Source: Orychophragmus violaceus (taxonomy: Eukaryota; Streptophyta; Magnoliopsida; Brassicales; Brassicaceae). Taken from it: 64,000 bases of DNA. How positions within the stretch are numbered: position 1 is the first letter of the stretch; each line of letters begins with the position of its first letter. Below, one piece after another: positions 53,720-64,000 of this stretch. The notes under the pieces were generated by a model, which did no database searches, was not told the origin of the DNA, and worked only from the letters and a program-made list of their open reading frames with translations. The translations under genes were made by a program, and so were the position numbers. The DNA lies in the NCBI GenBank assembly GCA_030180135.1, contig CM058236.1, positions 10,933,357 to 10,997,356 on the forward strand, given 5' to 3'.

Positions 53720-55049
53720 AGGTTGGAAAAAGCAAGTCGAAGCGTACTAAGGACAAGGAAGTGGCTTGAAACGGACAAGGATCCAAGAGCCAGGCCACAC
53801 CTGTCACTCCTGGGTTAACCGGTCCTGAGGTTACCCAGAAGAGCACTGGACCCACTGATCCAAACGCTCTCAACACGACTAGGGTTAAAGAACCGGAAGT
53901 CCAAGTTGGGGGTGGACAGGAGAGAGTGGGCAAGTCCTCATCTCATGCGGCTCGCACTGAGGCCGACCATGAGAAGGATGATGCTATGGGCGGTGGTGAT
54001 GAACCATTGACCGCGGTCCCGAAAATCGGACAGATGTGGACCATGCTAAAAGCGGTCATGGACCAGCTAACGGTTATGAACCATTACATCTCTTATGGTC
54101 AGAAGCCGGCTGAGGATGAGCCTAAGGTCAAGGTCGTAGAGACCAAGGACCTTAGTGATGATGAGCCAGACGTAGTAGTGGTAGAGTCACCGGTTCCCAG
54201 AAAGATCTGAAAGGTGGACTACCTCAACGTACTTGGCCACATCACCAAGTTGGACACAAAGCACTTCAAGGGAAGTGCAGACCCACTTGAGGCTGATGAG
54301 TGGAAGTCACGGCTTGTGCGGAACTTCCGATCCACCCGTTGTCCAGAGGACTATCGGAAGGACATTGCGGTCCACTTCCTGGAAGGGGATGCACATAACT
54401 GGTGGCTGTCCGTGGACAAGCGCACCAAAGGTCTCATTGACTCGTTTGCAGACTTTGAGATTGAGTTCAACCGGAAGTACTTCCCAGCTGAGGCTTGGGA
54501 TCGTATGGAAGGAAAGTACTTGAACTTGGTCCAAGGCCGCAAGACGGTTCGTGAGTACGAGGCAGCGTTTGACCGTCTCAGATGTTATGTGGGACGAGAA
54601 GTTGAGGACGAGCCAGCTCAAGTGCGTCGGTTCCTTCGCGGCCTGCGAGTGGAGCTGCGTACCCATTGCTCGGTTTGTTCCTATGACACCGTCTCCGATC
54701 TGGTCGAACGAGCTGCTACTGTGGAAGCCAAGATGGTTGAGGAGAACCGCGTGGGCACTAAGGCACAAGATAAAGTGGCCAGCCGACCTGGGAAGAACCT
54801 AAAGAGGAAATGGGATCAAGTGGGGCTGATCTCCAATCCCCTGACCGCACCAAATGTACCACATGTGGCAAATATCACTTGGGGGAGTGTTGGAAAGCCG
54901 GGAAGGTATGTGCGAAGTGTGGAAGAAAAGACCACGAAGTCACAAGCTGTCCACAAAACAAGGGGCAAGAAAGGGTGACAGAAAGACCATTGACGTGCTT
55001 CCAATGTGGAAAGACCGGGCATTACATGCGTGATTGCCCGAAGCTGTAA
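53720..55049 (+). pseudogene. TEK2 gag with three zinc-knuckle-like motifs
   Basis: The gag frame has an in-frame TGA at 54208-54210 (and probably another near 53770). The Retrotrans_gag core follows (54214-54810; WWLSVDKR, EFNRKYFP, FLRGLRVELR). A frameshift near 54815 leads into the nucleocapsid part with cysteine motifs CTTCGKYHLGEC, CAKCGRKDHEVTSC and CFQCGKTGHYMRDC; the last two are canonical CCHC. Capsid/nucleocapsid role by family. Confidence 0.85.
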
Positions 55050-55860
55050 GGTGAAAAGCAGAGAGCACTAGAAGGGAACCGGGGACAAGAAGGTCGCGCG
55101 GTCAAGACCAAGGGCCAGGCCGAGACACCCCAAGTCTACGAACTAGTGAAGGATTCTGGCGTGGCCGGCCCCTACGATGCGATCACGGGTACGTCACTAG
55201 ACATCTACTTCTTCAATTAAAGTAATGCATTGCATACATTTGGGGAAAAGGGCGGGACACTTAGACATTTGGGGGAATGTGTAGGGACCGTTACAAAAGG
55301 TGGTGTAGAGACACTCACACTATTTGACTCTGGGGCTACACATAGTTTTGTGAGTCCTGAAATGATTGGGAAAGGCTTGTTCCAAAAGGAATAAACGACC
55401 GGCCAGGGCATTGAAAATGCGGCCGGTGGGCAAGTAATGCCTATGCTAGGATTGGTCAAGGACATTCCCGTCTCAATTGGGAGCGTGGACATGCCAGCCA
55501 ACCTAGTATTAGTTCAACTTAAGCATCACAAAGTGATCTTAGGTATGGACTGGCTCGGTCAAAACCGAGCCACCATTGAATGCCACCGAGGAAGAATGAA
55601 GTTTGAAAGGCCAGAGGGAAAGGTCGCATTTCAAGGAGTAAGACCGACTTCGGGGAGTTTGGTCGTCTCTGCTATCCAAGCAGAAAGGATGTTGGAAAAG
55701 GGATGCGAAGCATACCTAGCCACCATCACAACTAAGGAAGTTGGAACGGAGATGAAGATCGAGGAGATCCCATTGGTCAAAGACTTTGGGGACGTGTTCA
55801 AGGCCTTAGAAGGCTTACCGCCTGACCGGTCTTATCCGTTCATCATTGACTAGAACCCGG
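55050..55860 (+). pseudogene. TEK2 protease region
   Basis: Aspartic protease active site LFDSGATHSFVS near 55320, then a TAA at 55392-55394. The flap/core continues (VILGMDWLG near 55540) in an open stretch to 55853, where a stop and frameshift precede the RT connection. Confidence 0.82.
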
Positions 55861-57080
55861 GACTAAACCTCTGTCTAAGGCGCCATATAGAATGGCCACA
55901 GCCGAGATGGCTGAGCTGAAGAAGCAGCTAGAGGAACTGCTAGACAAAGGCTTTATTAGTCCAAGTAGTTCTCCATGGGGGCGCCCGTTCTATTCGTCAA
56001 GAAGATGGACGGAAGCCTTCGGTTGTGCATAGACTACGAGGCATAAACCGGGTCACTGTGAAGAACAAGTACCCGTTGCCTCGGATAGATGACTTGTTGG
56101 ATCAACTAAAGGGTTCAACCGTGTTTTCCAAGATCGATCTGGCGTCGGGATACCATCAGATCCCGATCGCACCGGAGGACGTGAGGAAAACCGCGTTTAG
56201 AACTCGGTATGGACACTACGAATTTGTAGTCATGCCATTTGGTCTAACAAATGCACCAGCTGCGTTCATGAAGATGATGAACGGGATCTTTCGGGAGTGG
56301 TTAGACAAGTTTGTGATCATATTCATTGATGACATCCTTGTTTATTCCAAAAACCGGAAGGAACACTGTTAACACCTAAGGATCGTGATGGAAAACTTAA
56401 GAGCACAGAAGCTCTACGCCAAGCTTAGAAAATGTAGATTTTGGCAAAGAAGGATTGGTTTCCTCGGACACATAGTGTCGGATGAAGGTGTGTCGGTCGA
56501 TCCGGATAAGATCCAGTCGATTGAAGAGTGGCTGCGGCCGAGGAACGCAACCGAGGTTAGAAGTTTCCTCGGGCTGGCCGGTTACTATAGACTGTTCGTC
56601 TAGGGTTTTGCAAGCATGGCTAAGGCTATGACTAAGCTAACCGGAAAGAACGTGAAGTTCGAATGGACTGAGCCCACGGAGAAGATTTTCCAAGACTTAA
56701 ATGATATGCTGACCAAAGCACCTGTCCTAAACCTGCCTGTAGACAACGTGCCTTACGTGGTTTACACAGATTCATCCCGAAACGGTTTGGGATGCGTTTT
56801 GATGCAAGACGGGAAGGTGATTGCTTATGCCTCAAGACAGATGAGGAAACATGAGGGTAATTACCCAAATCATGATCTTGAAATGGCTACGGTGGTATTT
56901 GCACTTAAGATCTGGCGATCTTACCTCTACGGAGAAAAAGTGCAACTATTCACCGGCCACAAGAGCTTGAAGTATGTGTTCACTCAGCCTGACTTGAACC
57001 TAAGGCAAAGAAGGTGGATGGAATTGGTGGCGGATTGGTCAAGATTGAACACCAAGTCCAACTATTCACCGGCCACTTCA
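55860..57080 (+). pseudogene. TEK2 reverse transcriptase and RNase H
   Basis: RT palm with KIDLASGYHQI, MPFGLTNAPA and FIDDILVYS (near 56325). RNase H starts near 56750 (YTDSSRNGLGCVL, YASRQMRKHE). Broken by a frameshift around 55980-56020, TAA at 56370-56372 and TAG at 56601-56603. The RNase H tail ends in scrambled sequence at 57034-57106, where the linker and integrase zinc finger are deleted. Confidence 0.88.
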
Positions 57081-57081
57081 A

Positions 57082-58275
57082 TTGGTCAAGATTGAACACC
57101 AAGTCCCAAGTGGCCTGTTGCAAAGTTTACCCATTCGGGAATGGAAGTGGGATCACATTACGATGGACTTTGTAACCGGACTGCCGGTGACCCGGTTAAG
57201 GAAGAACACGATTTGGGTTGTGGTGGGCAGACTGACCAAGTCTGCACACTTCTTAGCCATCAAGAAGACTGATGGAGTGGGCAAACTTGCAGAGAAATAC
57301 ATTGACGAGATCGTAAGACTTCATGGTATTCCAGAAAGTATAGTCTCAGACCGAGATGGTCGGTTCACATCTTATTTTTGGCAAGCTTTTCAGAAAGCCC
57401 TAGGAACGAGAGTGAATATGAGCACGGCTTATCATCCACAAATGGATTGTCAGTCAGAAAGGACCATACAAACGTTGGAAGACATGTTGAGATCATGTGT
57501 TCTGGATTGGGGGGACTCTTGGGAAAAGTATTTTACCTTGACCGAGTTTGCTTACAACAACAGTTACCAGGCAAGCATCGGAATGTCGCCCTATGAGGCT
57601 TTGTATGGACGGCCTTGCAGGACCCCCTTGTGTTGGACGCAAGTCGGAGAGTCCAGTGTCCTTGGACCGGATATAATTGCCAAGACCACCGAGCAAATCC
57701 GTTTCCTACGAGGTAAGATGAAAGAGGCGCAAGACCGCCAAAGAAGTTATGCAAACAAGAGAAGGAAAGACATTGAGTTCCAAGTTGGGGATCGAGTCTA
57801 CCTTAAGATGATTACCTTCAAAGGAAGGGCAAGGGTTTCCAAACGTGGGAAACTTGATCCAAGGTACTTAGGGCCGTTTACGATTCTGGAAAGGGTCGGG
57901 ATGGTTGCTTACAAGTTAGACTTGCCCAACGATATGGAAGTATTCCACAATGTGTTCCATGTCTCACAACTGTGCAAGTGCCTCTCGGATCAGGATAAGA
58001 TTATGCCTGAGATTCCAGAAGATCTAAAGGCAAATCTCACTCTGGAAACTAGACCCTTAAGAATTCTGGATAGGCTGGAAAAAGCAACCCGGAAGGAGGT
58101 AATCCAGATGGTCAAAGTGGAATGGATTTGTAACGGGGTTACGGAGATCACTTGGGAAATGGAAAACCGGATGAAGGCCGATTATCCAGAGTGGTTTGAG
58201 GAGTTTACAAGGAACGAATACTTTGAATCGGATTCGGGGACGAATACCTTTCAAGGGGGGGGGGGAGACTTGTAA
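57082..58275 (+). pseudogene. TEK2 integrase, catalytic core and C-terminus
   Basis: 397 open codons, but the N-terminal zinc finger is missing because of the deletion at 57034-57106. Catalytic D, D and E lie in DHITMDF, SDRDGRF and QSERTIQ. The C-terminal GPY/F-like motif RYLGPFTILERVG is followed by a chromodomain-type tail (RPLRILDRLEKATRKEVIQMVKVEW...EITWEMENRM), as in Tekay/Del chromoviruses. The chromodomain targets integration to particular chromatin in this clade. The frame runs through the PPT into the LTR. Confidence 0.88.
58255..58270 (+). promoter_or_regulatory. TEK2 polypurine tract
   Basis: A run of 11 G followed by AGACT, directly before the 3' LTR. Primes plus-strand synthesis. 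Confidence 0.88.
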
Positions 58276-59287
58276 CATCCCCGAACCGGCCTAAGGGCCG
58301 TTTGGGCTGTCCGTGGAACCAGAAGACTGAACACACAATCAAAGAGATCTAAGAGAGTTTTCCATGGGCAAAATAAGGTCAAGCTCAGCTGGAATGGAGC
58401 TTGATCTGAAGGAGATCAGCGGGAAGGGAGCTTGATCTAAAGGAGAGCAGCTGGAAGCAAAGGGTTTAGCTCAAACGAGCTGAACAGCCGAGCTGGACAG
58501 CTAGGGTAGCTGGAGTGTAAGTGTGGATCAGCTGGTCAGCTAGTGACACTAGTTGACCATAAGTGAATGTACACCAATGGCAAGTTGTGTCCATTCGCCC
58601 AACAAAAGGCAGCCCTTCTTATGGGTGGTTATGGGCGAACATAAAGGCTATAAATAGGCCACTTGGGGGCCATTTTTGCACACACACATACAAGGGGAAA
58701 ACCCACAAGAATTCTCTAAGGCAGAAAGGCCATAAATCGAGAGTTAAAGAAAGAGAGAGAGAGAGCGACCGGCCGATAAGAGGAAGTCGCCGGCATGAAA
58801 GGTTTAAGGGCAGAAATCGTTGGTAGTTCAAGGCGTTGACAAGAGAGAGGCTATGGCTTCCAACAAGACTAAGGACCACGGCAAAACCGCTACTTCATCC
58901 AAGGTAGAATCCAAGTCCCTCTCTATCACGGTCGCGGCTAAGCAGTTAGGCCGGTGGTCGGTTTAGAAGAAGGCCGGATGGAATTTCTCTTCTACTCACC
59001 CTCTGAATTAGACCGGTTGATAAGGAGAGAAGAATGGCTTAATCGGTTTGATGTCCTTAAGAAAACACGGTCGACCAAAGCCCAAGACTGTTAACTGATC
59101 GACGGGCGTGAACGGGATGATCCGCGCGCATAGATAGAAAGGCTTGGACGATTAAGTGCGGATGAACGGGCATCCGTAGGGGCGGATGGTCGAAATCTGG
59201 CAGACTGGGCGCGAGCGGTTCATGCGCGGACTGACGGGAAAACTTGGATCATACCCGACTCGGCCGAACGATCGGTATGGGAGGAGG
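58271..59287 (+). repeat. TEK2 3' LTR, first part
   Basis: Matches 51774 onward with many substitutions and indels, including a partial duplication around 58400-58450 (GGGAGCTTGATCT). It is cut at 59287 by COP5; the rest should lie beyond the window. Confidence 0.9.
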
Positions 59288-59919
59288 TGTTGGGATTCGT
59301 TTAGATGATCCTGATGTAATTCACAGATTCAGAACATCCTAAACATACAGATCTAGGTTCTCTTGATCAGAAACATTAGATGATCTCACCTTTTACCTGT
59401 TTGTTGCAGCGGAAGGAATAGAACAGGTCAGAGATCAGATAGATGCACCGAGAGATGAATCCTCCAGAGGTTCACACACGCGATCACAGGAATGGCTGCT
59501 AGACCACAAGGAAGAGAGGCGCAGAGAGGAGAGAGAGGCCGCGGCTGGGGTGGCTAGGGTTAGGGAGAAAAGACTTGGCTTTTAGTCATTAAAAGCCTTC
59601 TCTTTTCCCTAATGGGCTTTTGGGCCCAATCTGATTAAATCCCATTTAATCAGACCCATTAATCTTTCTCTCTTAGTACGACAAATGCCTGGCACTTTTG
59701 TCGTACTTCTGCTAAGCCGTTCCAACACATTTTCCTGTTAGCTTAGGCGTGTGACCCATATGGGATCATATAATAAAGGCAATAAGTCCAAGACTTATAG
59801 ATCATGAGCGGACTCTAGCAAGCCATCATGATCCCCAGCATTATATGACTTATGTCTGATCTTTGACATACTCTTACTTTCTAGAGACAATACCGAGATT
59901 ACTGGACACAATTCCAACA
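59288..59919 (-). repeat. COP5 3' LTR
   Basis: 632 bp, TGTTGGGATTC to ATTCCAACA on the plus strand. Inverted repeat TACGACAAA...TTTGTCGTA at 59677-59705, as in COP4. Confidence 0.93.
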
Positions 59920-60773
59920 ATCTCCCACTTGTACTGGAATCTCTGTATTCATAATCCTTTTGTCTCAACATCTCGATTAGTCATAAGGCAAGATTGGTGT
60001 CATCCTTATAAAGCCTAATCTTGTTCATCGGACTCTGATTTGATACTGACAATCCAAACGACTCGGGAAAGTCCGTTTGAGCATGGCCATGCGTTTTCCA
60101 GTATTCAAATCTCCGATTGGCCTAGAGATATTCACTCCATTTATATTGGAGGGACAAATCCCATCTTGTTCCATCACTGTAAACTACTCATTTCATGATG
60201 TACCCAAACAAGGTCCTTATAGCTATCACAGAATGATAGCGTTAGACAATGATCAAAGTACATCAGTCCATGTGCAGTCACATGCATGTGAACTCAGGTC
60301 TAAGGACTATACTCTATAGTCGTAGTAAGAATCTCTTATGACACAGATATAAATATCCTGAAGAGTTCTTATAAGCGGGTCTTGTCCGGTCGTATGTTCC
60401 CAACATACACCTATGTACCGACTTTGATGCCGAGCATCTATGACACACTGAGACTTTGTCATAAGTCACGTACCAATCCAGTCTCACACGGTTGTTGATG
60501 TTCCAATTTCAACAACCTTCGACTGGGGACTGTATGATATATAACATCTATCAAATATAGGGTCTCATGATCAAGCTAAATGACTTCGATGACTCAAGAT
60601 CAAGTCACTTACTTCGATGACCTATAAAATGGTTTATATCATTTTGGAACGATTATTTCATCACAGTTAAAATAATCTTGAAATAATAATTTCATTAAAA
60701 CATAAAATAATGTTTTACAAGAACATATCAAATAACTAAAATAAAGCTCACAAAACTCCCACTCAAATTTAGA
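59920..60773 (-). other. COP5 conserved 3' noncoding block and PPT
   Basis: PPT at 59920-59934 and the hairpin GACTATA...TATAGTC at 60305-60321. Nearly identical to the COP4 block. No gene. Confidence 0.82.
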
Positions 60774-63700
60774 TTACATTTCAATGTTTCTAATGCCTAC
60801 AGCTTCAGTCAGGAACTCGAGCTTAGGCCTTGGGAGTGGCTTTGTCAACGGATCAGCGACATTATCATCTGTCGGAACTCGGCTGATCTTGACTTCCTTT
60901 CTATTAATGATGTCATGTATCAAGTGATATCTTCTTTGAACATGCTTGGATTTCTGGTGTGATCTTGGTTCCTTTGCCTGAGCTATAGCACCATTGTTGT
61001 CACAAAACAGTGCTAGAGGCTCAGCCGCATCTGGTATCACACCTAGTTCCATAATGAACTTTCGTATCCAAACAGCTTCCTTCGCTGCTTCCGAGGCGGC
61101 GATATATTCAGCTTCTGTAGTGGAATCAGCAACGGTGTCCTGCTTGGAGCTTCTCCAACTTACTGCACCGCCATTCAGACAAAAGACATAACCGGACTGT
61201 GACCGGAAATCATCTGTGTCTGTCTGGAAACTTGCGTCCGTGAATCCACTGACTTTAAGCACATCACTTCCACCGTACACCAAGAACTTATCCTTAGTAT
61301 GTCTTAGATACTTCAAGATATTCTTTACGGCAATCCAATGGTTTTCACCTGGATTTGACTGGTATCTACTCGTCATGCTCAATGCATAAGCAACATCAGG
61401 ACGAGTACAGATCATGGCATACATGACAGATCCTATTGCAGATGCATAAGGAATGTTCTTCATGCGCTCAAGCTCAGCAGCCGACGTGGGGCTCTGCTTC
61501 TTGCTTAGCGTTGTGCCATGTACCATTGGCGTGAAGCCCTTCTTGGAATCTTTCATGCTGAATCTTTGTAGGACTTTGTCAATGTATGAGTCTTGACACA
61601 AGCCTATCAGCCTCTTAGGTCTATCCCGATAGATCCTAATTCCAAGAACGTATGCGGCTTCACCCATGTCTTTCATGGAAAAACAACTTCCAAGCCAGTC
61701 TTTTACGGACTTTAGCATTGGAACGTCGTTTCCGAGAAGCAGTATGTCATCGACATACAGAATAAGAAATACAATCTTGCTCCCACTAGATTTCTTATAC
61801 ACGCATTGTTCTTCTTCGTTTCTGATGAAGTCAAATTGCTTGATCGCTTCATCAAAACGAAGATTCCAGCTCCTCGATGCTTGCTTCAATCCATAAATGG
61901 ATTTGTGAAGCTTGCATACTTTCCCAGCATTCTTTGGATCTATGTAACCGTCAGGTTGTGTCATATACACATCCTCTTCCAGAATACCATTCAGGAAGGC
62001 GGTTTTCACGTCCATCTGCCAAATTTCATAATCATGAAAAGCTGCAGTTGCTAGTAGAATCCGAATAGATTTCATCATAGCCACTGGTGAATAGGTTTCA
62101 TCGTAGTCCACACCGTGAACTTGTCTGAAACCTTTTGCCACCAACCTGGCTTTGTAAATCTGGACATTTCCATCCACGTTAATCTTCTTCTTGAAGATCC
62201 ATTTGCACTCGATGGCTTTTACACCAGCGGGTAAGTCAACCAACGAAAACACTTGGTTGACCGACATGGAGTCCATTTCGGAATCAGTGGCCTTGCGCCA
62301 CTTAGAGGAATCTGGGCCCATCATGGCTTGATTGAAGTTCGATGGTTCATCACCATCGATGATCAAAAGATCATGACAGTCAGTCACGAAGAATCCCTGA
62401 TATCTCTCGGGTTCGTGACGGATCCTCCCGGATCTTCGAACTTCAGGTACTACAGGTTCAGGCTCTACAATTTCTTGTAGGTCCTCCTGCTGCTCTTCCT
62501 CATTAGGTTGAGCAGTATCCTGTTCATCTTGAATTTCTTCAAGCAGTACCTTACTCCCACTGTCTTTCTTAGAGAGAAACTCCCTCTCAAGAAAGTTACA
62601 ATCCCGGGCAACAAAAATCTTGTTCTCGGAACGTAGATAGAAGTAATAAGCCTTGGTTTCCCGTGGATAACCAATGAAGTAGCATTTGTCAGATTTTGGT
62701 GTAAGCTTGTCTGAGATTAATCTCTTGACATAGGCTTCACAACCCCAAATTCTGAGATAAGACAGCACTGGAGCTTCTCCAGTCCATAATTCATATGGTG
62801 TCTTTGCTACTGCTTTTGATGGCGCTCTGTTTAGAGTGAACACTGCTGTTAGCAGAGCATATCCCCAAAGGGATATTGGAAGGTCTGTGTGACTCATCAT
62901 AGATCGAACCATATCCAATAAGGTCCGATTTCTCCTCTCAGACACACCATTCCATTGAGGTGTTCCAGGAGGAGTGAGTTGGGATACGATCCCACACTCT
63001 CTCAGATGATCACTGAATTCCTGGCTTAAGTATTCTCCTCCTCGGTCGGACCGAAGAGCCTTAATGCTTTTGCCAAGTTGGTTCTGTACTTCATTTTGGA
63101 ATTCTCTGAACTTCTCAAAAGATTCAGACTTATGTTTCATCAAATAAACATATCCATACCTACTGAAATCATCAGTGAAGGTAATGAAGTACTGATAGTT
63201 TCCTCTTGCATTTGTGGACATTGGGCCACACACATCAGTGTGTATCAGGCCCAATAAGTCACTGGCCCTCTCGTTAGGTTTATTAAAGGGGGCCCGTGTC
63301 ATTTTGCCCATCATGCATGATTCGCATTTCTCACATGACTCAAAGTCAAATGAGCCAAGAAGTCCATTCGAATGGAGCCTCTTGATGCGTTTCTCGCTGA
63401 TGTGCCCTAAACGACAATGCCATAGAAACGTTCGGTTTTCCTCATTAGGTTTAAACCGTTTTGTATTAATGTTATAAATTGGCGCAGATTGATCAAGTAT
63501 GTAAAGCCCATTCGTAAGAGGGGCAGAACCATAGAACAAATTGTTGCGATTGAAGGAACATAATTTATTCTTAACTGAAAAATCATAACCTTCCAAATCC
63601 AACAAAGAAATTGAAATAATATTTCTGCTTATAGCAGGTACAAAATAACAATTATTCAGTTCTAAAATCAATCCCGAAGGTAAAGACAACAAGTATGTGC

Positions 63701-64000
63701 CTACAGCTAGTGCTGAAACTTTCGCTCCATTCCCAACTCATAGCTCCACTTGTCCTTGCTTCAGCCTTCTACTGTTGCTGAGTGCCTGCATATTAGTACA
63801 AATATGAGCCCCACAACCAGTATCCATGACCCATGAGGTATTATCAGAAGTAGTTGTATTAACTTCTATAACAAAAATACCTGATGAAGAAGTCTCGAAA
63901 GTCTTCTTCTTTAATTCCTTTAGACCTTCCTGGAATTTCTTACAATCTCTTCTCCAATGCCCCAGTTCTTTGCAGAACCTGCACATGTCAGTAGGCCCAG
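60774..64000 (-). pseudogene. COP5 gag-pol (partial) with one nonsense codon
   Basis: Collinear with the COP4 polyprotein from the gag zinc knuckle (CRFCKELGHWRRDC near 63945-63990) to the RNase H end, open except for TGA at 63738-63740, shortly after the protease DTG. COP4 has an arginine CGA at that codon, so a single C-to-T change at a CpG accounts for the stop. Integrase, RT (YVDD) and RNase H motifs are all intact in the downstream 972 codons. The gag N-terminus is outside the window. Confidence 0.94.

Larger units (their letters stand above)
51774..59287 (+). mobile_element. Ty3/Gypsy chromovirus TEK2 (Tekay/Del type), decayed
   Basis: 5' LTR 51774-53573, PBS, gag, protease, RT, RNase H, integrase, G-run PPT, and a 3' LTR from 58271 that is interrupted by COP5 at 59287. 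Gypsy order (RT before integrase) and the integrase C-terminus support a chromovirus. Several stops, frameshifts and a deletion make it non-functional. The left flank GATTC would be the target duplication. Confidence 0.92.
59288..64000 (-). mobile_element. Ty1/Copia element COP5, close relative of COP4, truncated by window edge
   Basis: Minus-strand Copia inserted in the TEK2 3' LTR. The protein and 3' block are near-identical to COP4, while the LTR (632 bp) differs by small indels. The left flank GGAGG is the expected target duplication. Confidence 0.95.

Overview
This window looks like nuclear heterochromatin from a plant of the mustard family (Brassicaceae). Every coding region I can recognise belongs to a transposable element: Ty1/Copia, Ty3/Gypsy of the Athila and Tekay/Del (chromovirus) types, an En/Spm (CACTA) DNA transposon, a miniature LTR element and a LINE scrap. 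I see no host gene, rRNA, tRNA or CRISPR array. The family-level placement is inferred from the Athila-like elements and the Copia style; no species is claimed. Counts and repeat boundaries were read by eye.

Layout. The left part (1-11339) is a minus-strand Copia element (COP1) whose LTR is split by a plus-strand Copia (COP2, 4032-11181, duplication GTAGG). COP1 abuts the PBS end of an old minus-strand Tekay-like LTR (TEK1, 11391-12246 and 45374-46047). That LTR is split by a CACTA transposon (12247-45370, duplication TTC). Inside the CACTA element sit a minus-strand Athila derivative (ATH1, 16077-32587, duplication ACAAC), which itself contains Copia COP3 (23709-31036, duplication AGCTC), and Copia COP4 (36114-43916, duplication CCAAA) in the first intron of the transposase gene. 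TEK1 interrupts a degenerate Athila-like element (ATH2, 46048-49766). So five layers are stacked: ATH2, TEK1, CACTA, ATH1, COP3. To the right lie a LINE remnant, a TRIM (about 49987-50772), about 1 kb of unassigned AT-rich DNA, and a plus-strand Tekay chromovirus (TEK2, from 51774). The 3' LTR of TEK2 is cut by Copia COP5 (from 59288), which leaves the window.

State of the elements. COP4 keeps one uninterrupted 1325-codon gag-pol frame with all catalytic motifs between LTRs differing at about four sites. COP3 has two nonsense codons and COP5 has one. COP2 (intact gag, wrecked pol) and ATH1 (intact gag-protease and ORF1, no RT/RNase H/integrase) have nearly identical LTRs, so both appear to have been moved recently by enzymes supplied in trans. 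The CACTA genes have the full TNPA plus TNP2 architecture but carry stops and frameshifts.

The most unusual signal is not a gene. Twenty-six pairs of CGATCG/CGACCG-centred palindromes occur in the leaders, LTRs and inter-ORF spaces of COP1, COP3 and ATH1, which are otherwise unrelated. Nineteen of the 26 pairs have core starts exactly 21 bp apart and five more are 20 bp apart. Many pairs fold into a 13-15 bp hairpin in the sense transcript. One pair is embedded in frame inside the ATH1 gag gene. COP2, COP4 and COP5, which lack these pairs, have different inverted repeats in the comparable part of their LTRs, and COP2 and COP4 have a CpG-rich block at the same place in the leader.
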